From: Acetobacter oeni
GTDB lineage: Bacteria > Pseudomonadota > Alphaproteobacteria > Acetobacterales > Acetobacteraceae
Direction: 5' to 3'
DNA: 64,000 nt
Assembly: GCF_011516825.1 (NCBI RefSeq)
Contig: NZ_WOTA01000017.1
Location: forward strand, 28,436 to 92,435
Part shown: positions 35,763-44,784 of the stretch, one piece after another
How positions within the stretch are numbered: the first letter of the stretch is position 1
How the letters are laid out: each line of letters opens with the position of its first letter
The notes under the pieces: generated by a model
The model's input: the letters and a program-made list of their open reading frames with translations, nothing else
The model's database searches: none
What the model was told of the DNA's origin: nothing
Position numbers and translations under genes: made by a program

Positions 35763-36749
35763 CTATCGGTCTGTCAGGCGGAATTCGATCCGGCGGTTTT
35801 TTGCGAAATCCGCGACCGAGGTTCCGCTTGTCAGCGGCTGGTAATCGGCAAAGCCGGTTGCCGCGAGATGTTTCGGGTCGACGCCTTCCGCGATCAGCAG
35901 CTTTACCACGGTGATGGCCCGCGCCGACGACAGTTCCCAGTTGCTTGGAAACGCCGTGTGGATCGGCTGTTTGTCGGCGTGACCGTCCACCCGGAGAATC
36001 CAGGGCACGTCGGTCGGGATTTGTGCTGAAACCTGGCGGAAGGTTTTTGCCAGCGTTCTGATTTCCTTCGCGCCCTGGGGTGTGAGATCGGCGCTGCCGG
36101 TCGGGAACAGCACTTCGCTCTGGAAGACGAAGCGGTCGCCGACGATCTGCACGCCTTTCTGGTTTTTCAGCACATCGCGCAGGCGTCCGAAGAATTCCGA
36201 GCGGTAGCGTTTGAGCTGTTCGACCTTATCGGCCAGCGCGATGTTCAGCCGGTTGCCGAGATCGGCGATTTTCGCATCGCGGTCCATGACATCTTTTTTC
36301 GAGACGTCCAGGGCCTGGGCGATGGCTGTCAGCTGGGCGTTCAGGGCTGAGAGCTGGTCGTTCAGCGCCAGAACCTTCTGCTCGGCTGTCTGATCCAGTT
36401 CGTTTGCGTGCTGTGTCGCCGCCCGGGCCTGGGCGAGCTGGCTTCCGAGCGCCGCCGCCGCCGCTGTGTCTTTGTCATGCTGCTCTGTCAGCACGGCGAG
36501 GTTGCCGCGCAGGTCCTTTGTCAGCCCGCGTTCCAGCGCCAGCATCCGGGTGAGTTCGGTGGCCTGCACCTGCAACCGGTCCAGCACCTGTTCGCGCCGG
36601 TTCAGCGCCACGGACAGGAAGGCCTGTCCCAGCACGAAGACCAGCAGCACGAAGATCACCACCATCAGCAGGGTGGAGAGCGCATCCACATAGCCAGGCC
36701 AGGCGTTCAGCCCGGCGTGACTGGTCCGTCCGCGACGTCCGGGGCGCAT
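35763..36749 (-). CDS. MotB/OmpA-like stator-type protein, non-flagellar
   Basis: A 328-residue inner-membrane protein. A short cytoplasmic N-terminus leads to one transmembrane helix (YVDALSTLLMVVIFVLLVFV) whose Asp aligns with the proton-binding Asp of MotB. A long coiled coil follows (about residues 55-185), then an OmpA/MotB peptidoglycan-binding domain with LFPTGSADLTPQG, VDGHADKQPI and NRRIEFRLTD at the end. The protein should pair with the MotA-like channel encoded 10 bases upstream and connect it to peptidoglycan. The ATG at 36749 is chosen because the frame further upstream overlaps the channel gene. No flagellar gene is present, so flagellar rotation is not supported. Confidence 0.82.
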   Translation of the reverse strand: MRPGRRGRTSHAGLNAWPGYVDALSTLLMVVIFVLLVFVLGQAFLSVALNRREQVLDRLQVQATELTRMLALERGLTKDLRGNLAVLTEQHDKDTAAAAALGSQLAQARAATQHANELDQTAEQKVLALNDQLSALNAQLTAIAQALDVSKKDVMDRDAKIADLGNRLNIALADKVEQLKRYRSEFFGRLRDVLKNQKGVQIVGDRFVFQSEVLFPTGSADLTPQGAKEIRTLAKTFRQVSAQIPTDVPWILRVDGHADKQPIHTAFPSNWELSSARAITVVKLLIAEGVDPKHLAATGFADYQPLTSGTSVADFAKNRRIEFRLTDR

Positions 36750-36759
36750 ATCCGCCCCC

Positions 36760-37815
36760 TCAGCGCGGGTTCTGCTCGTTCGCCGCGGCAACTGTCCGGG
36801 CGACGAGACGAAGATCACTGCGAATGTCGGTCAGGCTCTGCTGCCGCCCGCGCTCGCTCTCGGAGATCAGCTGTGTCAGCAGGGATTCGATGTTTCGCAT
36901 ATGGGTGAGGGTCTGTCGCGACTCTTCGCTTTCATGGCCGCTGGCCAGCGTGCCGAGATGCGAGCTCAGGCGGGTCAGCACCTGTGTCTGCTGCGCCTGC
37001 CGTTCTTCGCCGGCCCGGAGCACGGTTTGCAGGGTTGCCAGGTTTTCGGCGGTCTGTTCGAGCAGGGCCTGGACGTAGGCCGGAATGTTTCCGTCGCCTT
37101 CGACATTGCCCATTGTCGAGGAGAAGCGGGTCAGGCTGGCCAGCCATTCTTCGAGGTCGTTGAAGAAGCGGTTCTGCGCCTGGCCGGCTGTCAGGTCGAG
37201 GAAGCCGAGGACCAGCGCGCTTGCCAGGCCGAAGAGGGAGCCGGAGAATGCCGTGCCCATGCCATGCAGCGGTCTGGCGAGGCCGGCCTTGAGCTGATCG
37301 AACATGGCGGTGATGTCGCCGCTGCCGACGGTCATGCCTGAGATGACGTCCGCGATGGCGCCGACGGTCAGCAGGAGGCCGTAGAACGTGCCGAGGAGGC
37401 CGAGGAAGATCAGCAGGCTGGTCAGGTAGCGCGAGACCTCGCGCCCTTCCTCCAGGCGTCCGGACAGGCTGTCGAGCAGGGACTGCATCGCGGGGGTGGA
37501 GAGGGCGAACCGGTTTCGGCCTGACTGTGACGCCATCGCGGTGGCCACGGCCGTCAGCATTTTCGGTGGCTCGGGCTGCGCCAGTCCGTCGCGGTGCTGG
37601 CGGGCGGTTTCGGCCCATTTCACTTCGGGCAGCAGCCGCAGCACCAGGCGGATATTCCAGGCGATGCCGATGGCCAGAATGACCAGGATCAGCCCGTCGA
37701 GAGCCGGATTGTTGAAGAAAGCTGTGAGGAGCGGGTGCCAGAGGAGGGCGGCCACGACGGCGACGCATCCGAGGAACGCGATCATCCGCAGAAGATAGAT
37801 CGTTGGTTTTGTCAT
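36760..37815 (-). CDS. MotA/TolQ/ExbB-family proton-channel-like protein
   Basis: A 351-residue membrane protein. Two N-terminal hydrophobic helices (about residues 8-30 and 38-60) and two further helices (YLTSLLIFLGLLGTFYGLLL and AFSGSLFGLASALVLGFLDL) frame the MotA/TolQ/ExbB core, including the LLGTFYGL and GMGTAFSGSLFGLA segments. A C-terminal cytoplasmic tail of about 130 residues is predicted coiled coil (LEQTAENLATLQTV and later). It probably forms the ion channel of a stator-like complex with the MotB-like neighbour. AAGG lies upstream of the ATG. The gene is 33 bases after the OmpA-like gene and 10 bases before the MotB-like gene, so an operon is very likely. Confidence 0.82.
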   Translation of the reverse strand: MTKPTIYLLRMIAFLGCVAVVAALLWHPLLTAFFNNPALDGLILVILAIGIAWNIRLVLRLLPEVKWAETARQHRDGLAQPEPPKMLTAVATAMASQSGRNRFALSTPAMQSLLDSLSGRLEEGREVSRYLTSLLIFLGLLGTFYGLLLTVGAIADVISGMTVGSGDITAMFDQLKAGLARPLHGMGTAFSGSLFGLASALVLGFLDLTAGQAQNRFFNDLEEWLASLTRFSSTMGNVEGDGNIPAYVQALLEQTAENLATLQTVLRAGEERQAQQTQVLTRLSSHLGTLASGHESEESRQTLTHMRNIESLLTQLISESERGRQQSLTDIRSDLRLVARTVAAANEQNPR

Positions 37816-37848
37816 CGAATGCCTTGGGGCGTGAGAATCAGGAAACCG

Positions 37849-38667
37849 TTACGGTACTGCGTCCGAACGGCGGATGTCTACTCGATCCGCAGGGTTGAGG
37901 AGGTCGGTTTTCGACGAGGAGCCGATGACGCGCACGTAAATCCGTGTTGAAGGGATGCCGGCGTTCATCAGGACCGCGCGCACGACCAGCCCGCGGCTCA
38001 GCGACATGCGGCGCGGGCGGGAGGGGTCGTTCGTGGCGTCGCTCGAGGTCGCATCGACCATCACCCGTGTTTCGGGGCGCTCTTTCAGGGACTGCACGAC
38101 GGCCAGGATGGCGGCCCGTGTCTCGGTGTTCAGCTTCGCGGAATCGGGTGCGAACGTGATCCGCATGCCGCCGGTGATCGGTGAGGCGATCCCGACGGCG
38201 TCTTTTTCCGGCGCCGGGTCGGGAGGCATCGGGAAGGGGTGCAGTTCGACCGGGATCGGTGGCGGTGTCAGCACGGGCAGGGGCGGCGGGGCGGGTGGAA
38301 TGGTGGGGGACGGCGGCGGTTTTCCGGGATGTGCCGGTGTTGCGGTCCGGCTGCCTGTGGTTCCGGCTGTTGCGGCAGTCGCGGGGGAGGTTGTGGCGGC
38401 GGGTTTCGCGGTCTCGTGAGAGTTGCGGGGGGGTGTTTTCGCGCGATCCCGCGTGTGCGGGGAGGTTTTCTGCGTGTTGTTTGCCGCCGGGGCGGGCTTT
38501 TTCGCGGGGGTGATCGAATCGAGCGCGCTCGTATCCGTTGTCACCTGGGCGAGGGCGGGCCCGGAAAAGGGCGTCACGCAGGCCGTGGCGAGGCCGGTGA
38601 GGCTTATGACCAGCCGCATCCGGGGAGAGAAGGCACGCTGAAGGGAAGGGGCGGACAACAGGAACAT
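37849..38667 (-). CDS. OmpA-domain periplasmic protein with Pro/Thr-rich linker
   Basis: A 272-residue exported protein. A signal sequence (MRLVISLTGLATACVTPF, if translation starts at 38619) is followed by a roughly 100-residue low-complexity region of Lys/Thr/Ala and then Pro (PPPSPTIPPAPPPLPVLTPP), able to span the periplasm. The C-terminal domain (about 165-265) resembles OmpA, with MRITFAPDSAKLNTETRAAIL near its start, but the usual peptidoglycan motif is degraded. It leads the operon with the MotA- and MotB-like genes and may be a periplasmic or outer-membrane partner of that complex. The start at 38667 or 38619 is undecided. Confidence 0.7.
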   Translation of the reverse strand: MFLLSAPSLQRAFSPRMRLVISLTGLATACVTPFSGPALAQVTTDTSALDSITPAKKPAPAANNTQKTSPHTRDRAKTPPRNSHETAKPAATTSPATAATAGTTGSRTATPAHPGKPPPSPTIPPAPPPLPVLTPPPIPVELHPFPMPPDPAPEKDAVGIASPITGGMRITFAPDSAKLNTETRAAILAVVQSLKERPETRVMVDATSSDATNDPSRPRRMSLSRGLVVRAVLMNAGIPSTRIYVRVIGSSSKTDLLNPADRVDIRRSDAVP

Positions 38668-38789
38668 AGGTGCGGACCCTACGGCAGATTAAGGCTGCTG
38701 CAAAAACGGCCGCCCGGTTGTGCGGAACAACCTGCCGGCGGTCGTCTGAAATCGTGCCGGCACGCTGTGGCCCGGCGTCAGCGGGAGGT

Positions 38790-39626
38790 TCAGCCCTTTG
38801 CTGTCAGGCTGTCCTCGACGATGGCGCGCAGTTTGCCGTGCAGATGCGTATTGCCGGCCACGATCATCACGTCGTCGGGGAGATCGTTGAGGTCCGTGCC
38901 GTCCGGCGCGGTGCAGAAGCCGCCGGCTTCACGCACGATCAGGGCGCCGGCCGCGCAGTCCCACGGGCGGATGCCGAGTTCCCAGTAGCCTTCGTACCGA
39001 CCGGCGGCGACCCAGGCGAGGTCCAGCGCGGCGGCTCCGAAGCGGCGGATACCGGCCACCTGTGGCATCAGCGTGCCCATGGCGCGGGCGAAGGGCATGC
39101 GCAGACGGGCGGGCACTTTCGCAAAGGGAATCCCGGTGGCAAAGAGGGATTCCAGCATGTCGCGGCGGGCGGAAACGCGGATGCGGCGGTCGTTCAGAAA
39201 CGCGCCGGCTCCTTTTTCGGCCCAGAACATTTCGTTCGCGGCGGGGTTGTAGACCAGCCCGGCGACGATTTCGACGGAGCCGTCCTGTTGGCGTTTCTGG
39301 AGTCCGATCGAAATGGCCCAGTGGGGCAGGCCGTGGAGAAAGTTCGTGGTGCCGTCGAGCGGATCGACCACCCAGCGCCAGTCCCACTTGTCGCCGCCGC
39401 TTGCGCCGGATTCTTCCATGAGGAACGCGTAGCCGGGACGGGCGCGTTCCAGTTCCTCGCGGATGGTCCGTTCGGCCCGGATGTCTGCCTGTGAGACGAA
39501 GTCACCGGGTCCTTTGATGCTGACCTGGAGCTGCTCGACTTCGTTGAAATCGCGCAGGAGACGCCGCGCGGCCTTTTCGGCTGCGTTCTGCATCACGGTC
39601 ATCACGGCGGAAAGACGCATAGCCAC
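38790..39626 (-). CDS. Inositol monophosphatase family protein (SuhB-like)
   Basis: A 278-residue Mg-dependent phosphatase. The metal-binding motifs are in order: EESG (about residue 71), DPLDGTTNF (about 88) and the C-terminal WDCAAGALIVREAGG (about 224). The family cleaves inositol-1-phosphate, and related members act on 3'-phosphoadenosine phosphate or histidinol phosphate, so the exact substrate is open. A GTG at 39626 with AGGAC upstream is the likely start; the ATG two codons later is an alternative. It is 122 bases upstream of the OmpA-like gene and 87 bases downstream of efp, all on the same strand. Confidence 0.88.
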   Translation of the reverse strand: MAMRLSAVMTVMQNAAEKAARRLLRDFNEVEQLQVSIKGPGDFVSQADIRAERTIREELERARPGYAFLMEESGASGGDKWDWRWVVDPLDGTTNFLHGLPHWAISIGLQKRQQDGSVEIVAGLVYNPAANEMFWAEKGAGAFLNDRRIRVSARRDMLESLFATGIPFAKVPARLRMPFARAMGTLMPQVAGIRRFGAAALDLAWVAAGRYEGYWELGIRPWDCAAGALIVREAGGFCTAPDGTDLNDLPDDVMIVAGNTHLHGKLRAIVEDSLTAKG

Positions 39627-39663
39627 GGTATTTTGTCCTGAGAAAGATCTGGAAGGTCAGAAG

Positions 39664-39690
39664 CCGCCGGTTCCCTCGGGGGGCCGGCGG
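39664..39690 (-). terminator. GC hairpin after efp
   Basis: CCGCCGG (39664-39670) pairs with CCGGCGG (39684-39690) in the 87-base gap between efp and the SuhB-like gene. No U-tract follows, so it may attenuate rather than stop transcription. Confidence 0.35.
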
Positions 39691-39713
39691 TGCAGGCGCG
39701 TATCGCGTCCGGA

Positions 39714-40280
39714 TCAGGACTTCGCGCGCTCGACGTAGCTGGCGTCATCGGTGCGGACGACCACTCTCTCGCCGGCTTCGATAAACGGCGGGACCATTGT
39801 TTTGACGCCGTTCGACAGGATCGCGGGCTTGTAGGAAGAGCTGGCGGTCTGGCCTTTGACGACGGGATCGGCCTCGACGATTTCGAGCGTGACCTGCGGC
39901 GGCAGGGTCACGGCGACCGGATCGCCTTCCACGAGGTTCAGGTTCAGCACCATGTTGTCCTGCAGGAACGGCGCCTGGTCGCCCAGCAGATCCACGGGGA
40001 TCATGAACTGTTCGAAGGTTTCCGGGTCCATCAGCACCAGCGTGTCGCCGTCGGAGTAGGAATAGTTGTATTCCTTGTCCTCGGTGATCAGGCGTTCGAC
40101 GGTGTCGGCGGTGCGCCACCGTTCGTTGGTTTTGTTGCCGGTCTTCAGATCACGCATTTCGACCTGAATGAACGCACCGCCCTTACCCGGGGTGATGATC
40201 TGCTGCTTGAGGACCGTCCAGCGACGGCCATCATGTTCGATGACCTGTCCGGCGCGGATCAGGTTCGCCTGTTGTTTCAT
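39714..40280 (-). CDS. efp: Elongation factor P
   Basis: A 188-residue EF-P of normal length, which relieves ribosome stalling at polyproline stretches. The N-terminal domain carries the loop TPGKGGAF with the lysine that may be modified, and the OB-fold domains follow (EYNYSYSDGDTLVLMDPETFEQ). The ending AGERVVVRTDDASYVERAKS is the family C-terminus. It is the first gene of the minus-strand block and diverges from hisG with a 309-base spacer. Confidence 0.95.
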   Translation of the reverse strand: MKQQANLIRAGQVIEHDGRRWTVLKQQIITPGKGGAFIQVEMRDLKTGNKTNERWRTADTVERLITEDKEYNYSYSDGDTLVLMDPETFEQFMIPVDLLGDQAPFLQDNMVLNLNLVEGDPVAVTLPPQVTLEIVEADPVVKGQTASSSYKPAILSNGVKTMVPPFIEAGERVVVRTDDASYVERAKS

Positions 40281-40589
40281 AACGTGTCCCTGGAAGAGGA
40301 ATGGCGGGGATCAGAGGCGGGCTTCTAACGCTCGTGGGCGCGAAGAGCAAGGCTGACGGGGCTTTTCGCGCGTCTGAACTGCCGGAAAGGCGCGGGATAA
40401 AGCCTCGGAACAGGGGCGTTTTCCGCCGCTTCGGGGGCATGACAAATGTGTGACAGCGTCTGCCGCGCGCCGATATGCCGATCCGCCCTTTGGCGCGGGC
40501 GCTTCCTTATGATAAGTCCGCGCTGGTTTTAACGGCCTCTTCAGACAGTATGGCCACCTCTGGCCCGGAACAGGCCTCCGGAGTGCATG
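40281..40589. other. Divergent promoter region, efp and hisG
   Basis: About 310 bases between divergent genes. No ORF or RNA is supportable. GGAG just before the hisG ATGs is the only clear signal; promoters for both genes must lie here. Confidence 0.3.
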
Positions 40590-41342
40590 ATGACCGCGGA
40601 CCGCAATTCAGACCTGGCCCTGTGCGAAGCCGGTGACGCAGCAGCGTCTCCGGATATGAGCGGAGCCCCGTCGCGGCATCATCATGCCGGCACGAAACCG
40701 CTGGTTCTGGCGCTGCCGAAAGGCCGCATTCTGAAGGGTGCGGCGCCGCTGCTGGCCCGGGCCGGGATTGTTCCGGATGCTGACTGTCTGGATGAGAGCA
40801 GCAGGCGGCTGCGGTTCGGCACCAGTGATCCGATGCTGGACGTTGTCCGCGTGCGTTCCTTCGATGTGGCCACTTTCGTTGCGCAGGGCGGCGCCCAGCT
40901 TGGGATCTGCGGCGCTGACGTGCTGATGGAGTTCGATTATCCGGAACTTTATGCGCCGCTCGATCTCGGCATCGGGGGTTGTCGCGTTTCGGTTGCCCGG
41001 CCGGTGACGGACGATCCGGACGAGGACTGGCAGCGCTATTCCGAGCTGCGTGTCGCGACAAAATATCCGGCCATCACCCGGCGGCATTTCGCGACGCGGG
41101 GCATCAATGCCGACATCGTGCATCTGCACGGGGCGATGGAGCTGGCGCCGATGCTCGGTCTGTCGCGGCTGATTGTCGATCTCGTGGATACCGGCTCGAC
41201 GTTGCGGGCCAATGGTCTGCGCGAGGTCGAGACCATCGCGCATATTACGAGTCGCCTGGTGGTGAACCGTACTGCGATGAAAACCAGGCCTGAGGCCGTC
41301 ACCGGGCTGATTGCCCGTTTCCGCGCCGCTCTGGCGGGATGA
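40590..41342 (+). CDS. hisG: ATP phosphoribosyltransferase, short form
   Basis: A 250-residue short-form HisG, the first enzyme of histidine synthesis, joining ATP and PRPP. Motifs include LVLALPKGRILKGA, LGICGADVLMEF and the PRPP-binding VDLVDTGSTLRANGL (about residues 196-210). The C-terminal regulatory domain of long HisG is absent, so a HisZ subunit encoded elsewhere is expected. About 35 N-terminal residues, including a His-rich patch, precede the conserved start. GGAG is 6 bases from the ATG at 40590; the ATG at 40587 is also possible. hisD follows 50 bases later. Confidence 0.93.
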   Translation: MTADRNSDLALCEAGDAAASPDMSGAPSRHHHAGTKPLVLALPKGRILKGAAPLLARAGIVPDADCLDESSRRLRFGTSDPMLDVVRVRSFDVATFVAQGGAQLGICGADVLMEFDYPELYAPLDLGIGGCRVSVARPVTDDPDEDWQRYSELRVATKYPAITRRHFATRGINADIVHLHGAMELAPMLGLSRLIVDLVDTGSTLRANGLREVETIAHITSRLVVNRTAMKTRPEAVTGLIARFRAALAG

Positions 41343-41392
41343 GGACCGGGGCCTGGCGGCTTCCTGATGCGTGAGTGAGAAGAGATAACGTC

Positions 41393-42697
41393 ATGAAACG
41401 TCTCGATACCCGTTCGGCAGATTTCGAAGCCGGTTTTGCGTCCCTTCTTGACACCCGCGAGACGGAAAGCGGGCGGGTGGATGCGCCTGTGACCGCCATT
41501 CTCGCTGCCGTGCGGGAAAAGGGTGACGAGGCTGTCTGCGATTATACGGCGCGGTTCGATCGTCTTGAGCTGACGCCGGAGCGGATGCGGATCACGGCTG
41601 ATGAAATGATGGCGGCGGTGGCGCTTGTGCCGGGGGATCAGCTTGCCGCGCTGGATGTTGCCGCCACCCGGATCGAGCGTTTTCATCGCGCGCAGATGCC
41701 GCAGGACATGCGCTTTACCGACGAGGAAGGGCTGACGCTGGGGCAGCGGTGGACGTCGCTCGACGCGGTTGGTCTGTATGTGCCGGGCGGAAAGGCGGCG
41801 TATCCGTCGTCCGTTCTGATGAATGCGCTTCCGGCCCGTGTGGCCGGGGTTGCCCGGCTGGCGATGTGTGTGCCGACGCCGGGCGGGGTGCTGAATCCTC
41901 TGGTGCTGGCGGCGGCGCGGAGGGCGGGTGTTGACGAGATTTACCGGATCGGGGGTGCTCAGGCGGTTGGCGCGATGGCGTTCGGCACGAAGACGATTGC
42001 GCCCGTTGACCGGATTGTGGGGCCAGGCAATGCCTGGGTGGCGGAGGCCAAGCGCCAGGTGTTCGGGCGGGTTGGAATCGACAGTATTGCCGGGCCGTCC
42101 GAGGTGGTGGTTGTGGCGGACGGGAAGAACGATCCGCGTCTGGTGGCGCTCGATCTTCTGGCTCAGGCCGAGCATGACGAACTCGCGCAGTCGATTCTGA
42201 TCACGGATGATGCGGCGTTTGCCGATCGGGTTGCCGGCGCCGTTGAGCAGGAACTGAAGACGCTTTCCAGGGCGGAGATCGCGCGGGCAAGCTGGCGCGA
42301 TTTCGGGGCGGTGATTGTGGTGTCGTCCTGGTCCGGGGCGGCTGACCTCATCAACCGGATCGCGCCGGAGCATCTTGAGATTATGCTGGACGATCCCGCT
42401 GCGCTGTTCGCGCAGGTCCGGCATGCCGGGGCTGCTTTTCTGGGGCGTTTCTGTCCGGAGGCCGTGGGCGATTATGTTGGCGGTCCCAACCATGTTCTGC
42501 CGACATCCCGCACGGCGCGGTTCGCTTCCGGGCTGTCGGTGTATGATTTTCTCAAGCGCACGACCTTTATCGAAGGTGACCGGACGGCGCTGGAGCGGGT
42601 TGGTCCCGCCGGTGTGGTTCTGGCGACGGCGGAGGGGCTGGAGGCGCATGCTCTCAGCATTTCGGCGCGACTCGCTTCCGGTCACAATCCTGAGTAA
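41393..42697 (+). CDS. hisD: Histidinol dehydrogenase
   Basis: A 434-residue Zn enzyme catalysing the two final NAD-dependent oxidations from histidinol to histidine. Signatures are LYVPGGKAAYPSSVLMNA, IDSIAGPSEVVVVAD with the AQAEHDELAQS metal site, and NRIAPEHLEIM; the C-terminus has VGGPNHVLPTSRTARF. The ATG at 41393 fits the family length; a GTG at 41375 is in frame. It forms a hisG-hisD pair and is followed by infA after 112 bases. Confidence 0.95.
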   Translation: MKRLDTRSADFEAGFASLLDTRETESGRVDAPVTAILAAVREKGDEAVCDYTARFDRLELTPERMRITADEMMAAVALVPGDQLAALDVAATRIERFHRAQMPQDMRFTDEEGLTLGQRWTSLDAVGLYVPGGKAAYPSSVLMNALPARVAGVARLAMCVPTPGGVLNPLVLAAARRAGVDEIYRIGGAQAVGAMAFGTKTIAPVDRIVGPGNAWVAEAKRQVFGRVGIDSIAGPSEVVVVADGKNDPRLVALDLLAQAEHDELAQSILITDDAAFADRVAGAVEQELKTLSRAEIARASWRDFGAVIVVSSWSGAADLINRIAPEHLEIMLDDPAALFAQVRHAGAAFLGRFCPEAVGDYVGGPNHVLPTSRTARFASGLSVYDFLKRTTFIEGDRTALERVGPAGVVLATAEGLEAHALSISARLASGHNPE

Positions 42698-42809
42698 AAG
42701 CGGCGTTTACGGCTTAAACCTTGACCGGAGCGGCACCCGGTCTGCATAACGCCGCGGTATTTGCCTCCATCAATCACACGGATGACGCACAGAATGAATA
42801 AAGCTTACC

Positions 42810-43028
42810 ATGTCTAAAGAAGACATGATCGAATTCAGCGGGACCGTTACGGAACTGCTTCCCAACGCCATGTTTCGCGTCAAACTTGACAACGAGCACA
42901 TGATTCTTGCCCACACGAGCGGGAAAATGCGCAAAAACCGCATTCGCGTTCTCGCGGGCGACCGGGTGAGCGTTGAAATGACGCCTTATGACCTGACCAA
43001 GGGTCGCATTACCTTCCGGTTCAAGTAA
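42810..43028 (+). CDS. infA: Translation initiation factor IF-1
   Basis: A 72-residue single OB-fold protein with the family's [20 protein letters not shown] start and [21 protein letters not shown] end, the usual length. It binds the ribosomal A site during initiation. The upstream ribosome site is weak (AATAAAG), which is not unusual for this gene. The Maf gene starts 5 bases after the stop, and the order infA-maf-RNase E/G-yacG forms a tight operon. Confidence 0.96.
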   Translation: MSKEDMIEFSGTVTELLPNAMFRVKLDNEHMILAHTSGKMRKNRIRVLAGDRVSVEMTPYDLTKGRITFRFK

Positions 43029-43033
43029 ACCGC

Positions 43034-43681
43034 GTGCCGCGAGCGGAAAAAGGCCCGGTCGCTGTGCCGGGGGCGGGTTCCGTTGCGCGTCCGGCTCTTG
43101 TGCTGGCGTCGGCCTCCCCCCGGCGACTGGACCTGCTGCGGCAGATCGGCCTGGTTCCGGACCGGATCGATGTTCCGGACATTGATGAGACGCCGGGGCC
43201 GCATGAGCTTCCGCGCCCTTATGCGGAGCGTCTGGCGCGTGAGAAGGCCCGGATCGTGGCGGAGCGTACGCGCGATCCGGCGCTGATCATTGCCGCTGAT
43301 ACCGTAGTGAGTCTCGGGCGCCGTATTCTGCCGAAAGCGGAAGATCGCAAGACGGCGGAGGATTGCCTGCGACGGCTGTCCGGGCGGCGTCACACCGTTA
43401 TTACCGCTGTGGCCGTGCAGCCGGGGCCGGACTGGCCGGAGGGTCGGGCCGGGCTGCGGGTTGTCGAGACGGTGGTTGCGTTTTCGCGTCTGACCGACCG
43501 GCAGATCGGGGCGCTGCTTGATGCGGGGGACTGGCAGGGGAAGGCGGGGGGCTATGCTCTTCAGGGGCATGCCGCGTCCTGCATCCGGTTTGTTTCCGGG
43601 AGTGCGTCCGCCGTGATTGGTCTGCCTCTCTTTGAGACGGCGCAGCTTCTCCGGGGGCAGAAAGGCGAGTGGCTTCCATGA
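43034..43681 (+). CDS. Maf family nucleoside triphosphate pyrophosphatase
   Basis: A 215-residue Maf-like protein that hydrolyses non-canonical or modified NTPs to NMPs. The N-terminal motif LVLASASPRRLDLLRQIG and the central AADTVVSLGRRILPKAED are conserved, as is GGYALQGHAASCIRFVSGSASAVIGLPL near the C-terminus (each part shown is family-typical). It starts at a GTG (43034) close behind infA, without a strong ribosome site, which suggests translational coupling. Its stop overlaps the ATG of the RNase E/G gene (ATGA). Confidence 0.9.
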   Translation: MPRAEKGPVAVPGAGSVARPALVLASASPRRLDLLRQIGLVPDRIDVPDIDETPGPHELPRPYAERLAREKARIVAERTRDPALIIAADTVVSLGRRILPKAEDRKTAEDCLRRLSGRRHTVITAVAVQPGPDWPEGRAGLRVVETVVAFSRLTDRQIGALLDAGDWQGKAGGYALQGHAASCIRFVSGSASAVIGLPLFETAQLLRGQKGEWLP

Positions 43682-44784
43682 AGGGCGCGCTCCGCGTTGC
43701 CTGTTCGCCAGGCGAAGCGCGGATCGCGGCTATGGAAGACGGCGTGCTGCGGGATTTCGCGATCTGGACGCCGGGTCATCCTGACGGGGTGGGGGATCTG
43801 TATCGCGGGCGGGTGAGCAGCCGCGTTCCCGCGATGGGCGGTGCTTTTGTCACATTGGGCGGCAAGGAGGGCGACGGGTTTCTGTCGGACCGGGACGGGG
43901 CTGCCGGGCTGGACGAGGGGGCTCCCGTCGTCGTTCGGGTGATCCGCGCCGGTATGTCGGGCAAGGGGCCGAGGCTGCGGGCTGAGGAGGGTCTCGCGCT
44001 GGCGGAAGGTGAGGCCACCGGCCTGCTGAAGCGGGGAGCGTCGCCGCTTGAGGATCTTGCCGCGCGCTGGCAGGGGCCGATTCTGGTCGATCATCCGGCG
44101 TTCGCGGCCCGGATTCCGGCTGGTCTGCGGGACCGTGTCGAGCGTGTTCGCGTGGCCTGGGATGATGATATTCACGATGCGGTCGCCACGCTGACCAGTT
44201 CTGAAATTGCGTTGCCCGGTGGGATGCGGGCGACGATCACGCCGACGCCGGCGCTGGTGGCGATCGACATGGACAGTGGTTCGTCATCGGGGGCGGCGCA
44301 GGCGAAGCAGACGGCGCAGTTTGCGGCGAACCGGGATGCGTTTCCCGAACTGTTCCGGCAGATTCGTCTGCGGAATCTGTCCGGTGCGATTCTGATTGAT
44401 CCGGCGGGGCTGAATACGCGCAAGCGTCAGGCGCTGCGGGAGCCGGTTGAAGAGGCATTGCGGGCTGATCCGCTTCGTCCGCGGTGTCTGGGCATCACGG
44501 CTCTGGGGCTGGTCGAGATTGTGAGATCCCGGGTGCATCCGCCGCTTTATGAGATTCTGGCCGGTGCTCATGGCCAGGCCATGCAGGCGCTGCGTCATCT
44601 GGCTGGCAGGGGGGTGTCGAGGCCGGGCGGGCGTTCTTATGTGAGGGCCGGTCTCGGTGTAAGCCGGGCGCTTGAAGACGATTCTCTGGCGCGGGAGGAT
44701 GCTGTTTCCTGGTGTGGTTATGCGCCTGATGTTCGTGCCGATCCGTCGCTGCCGTTTCTGTCGTGGGTGATCGATGATGAGTAA
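43678..44784 (+). CDS. Ribonuclease E/G family protein (short, RNase G-like)
   Basis: A 368-residue endoribonuclease-family protein, shorter than RNase G (about 490) and lacking the RNase E scaffold tail. An S1-like N-terminal part (YRGRVSSRVPAMGGAFVTLG) leads to the catalytic core with VAIDMDSGSS and GAILIDPAGL, which carry the metal-binding aspartates; the second motif differs from the usual DFIDM. No Zn-link CPxC motif is seen. The family cuts single-stranded RNA in rRNA maturation and mRNA decay. The ATG at 43678 overlaps the Maf stop; yacG overlaps its end by 8 bases. Confidence 0.82.
   Translation: MKGALRVACSPGEARIAAMEDGVLRDFAIWTPGHPDGVGDLYRGRVSSRVPAMGGAFVTLGGKEGDGFLSDRDGAAGLDEGAPVVVRVIRAGMSGKGPRLRAEEGLALAEGEATGLLKRGASPLEDLAARWQGPILVDHPAFAARIPAGLRDRVERVRVAWDDDIHDAVATLTSSEIALPGGMRATITPTPALVAIDMDSGSSSGAAQAKQTAQFAANRDAFPELFRQIRLRNLSGAILIDPAGLNTRKRQALREPVEEALRADPLRPRCLGITALGLVEIVRSRVHPPLYEILAGAHGQAMQALRHLAGRGVSRPGGRSYVRAGLGVSRALEDDSLAREDAVSWCGYAPDVRADPSLPFLSWVIDDE

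Noticed and set aside
35763..38667. Zorya-type antiphage defence (ZorA/ZorB-like pair)
   Set aside because: ZorC, ZorD or ZorE are absent; neighbours are efp and an inositol-monophosphatase gene, pointing to a housekeeping or envelope role.
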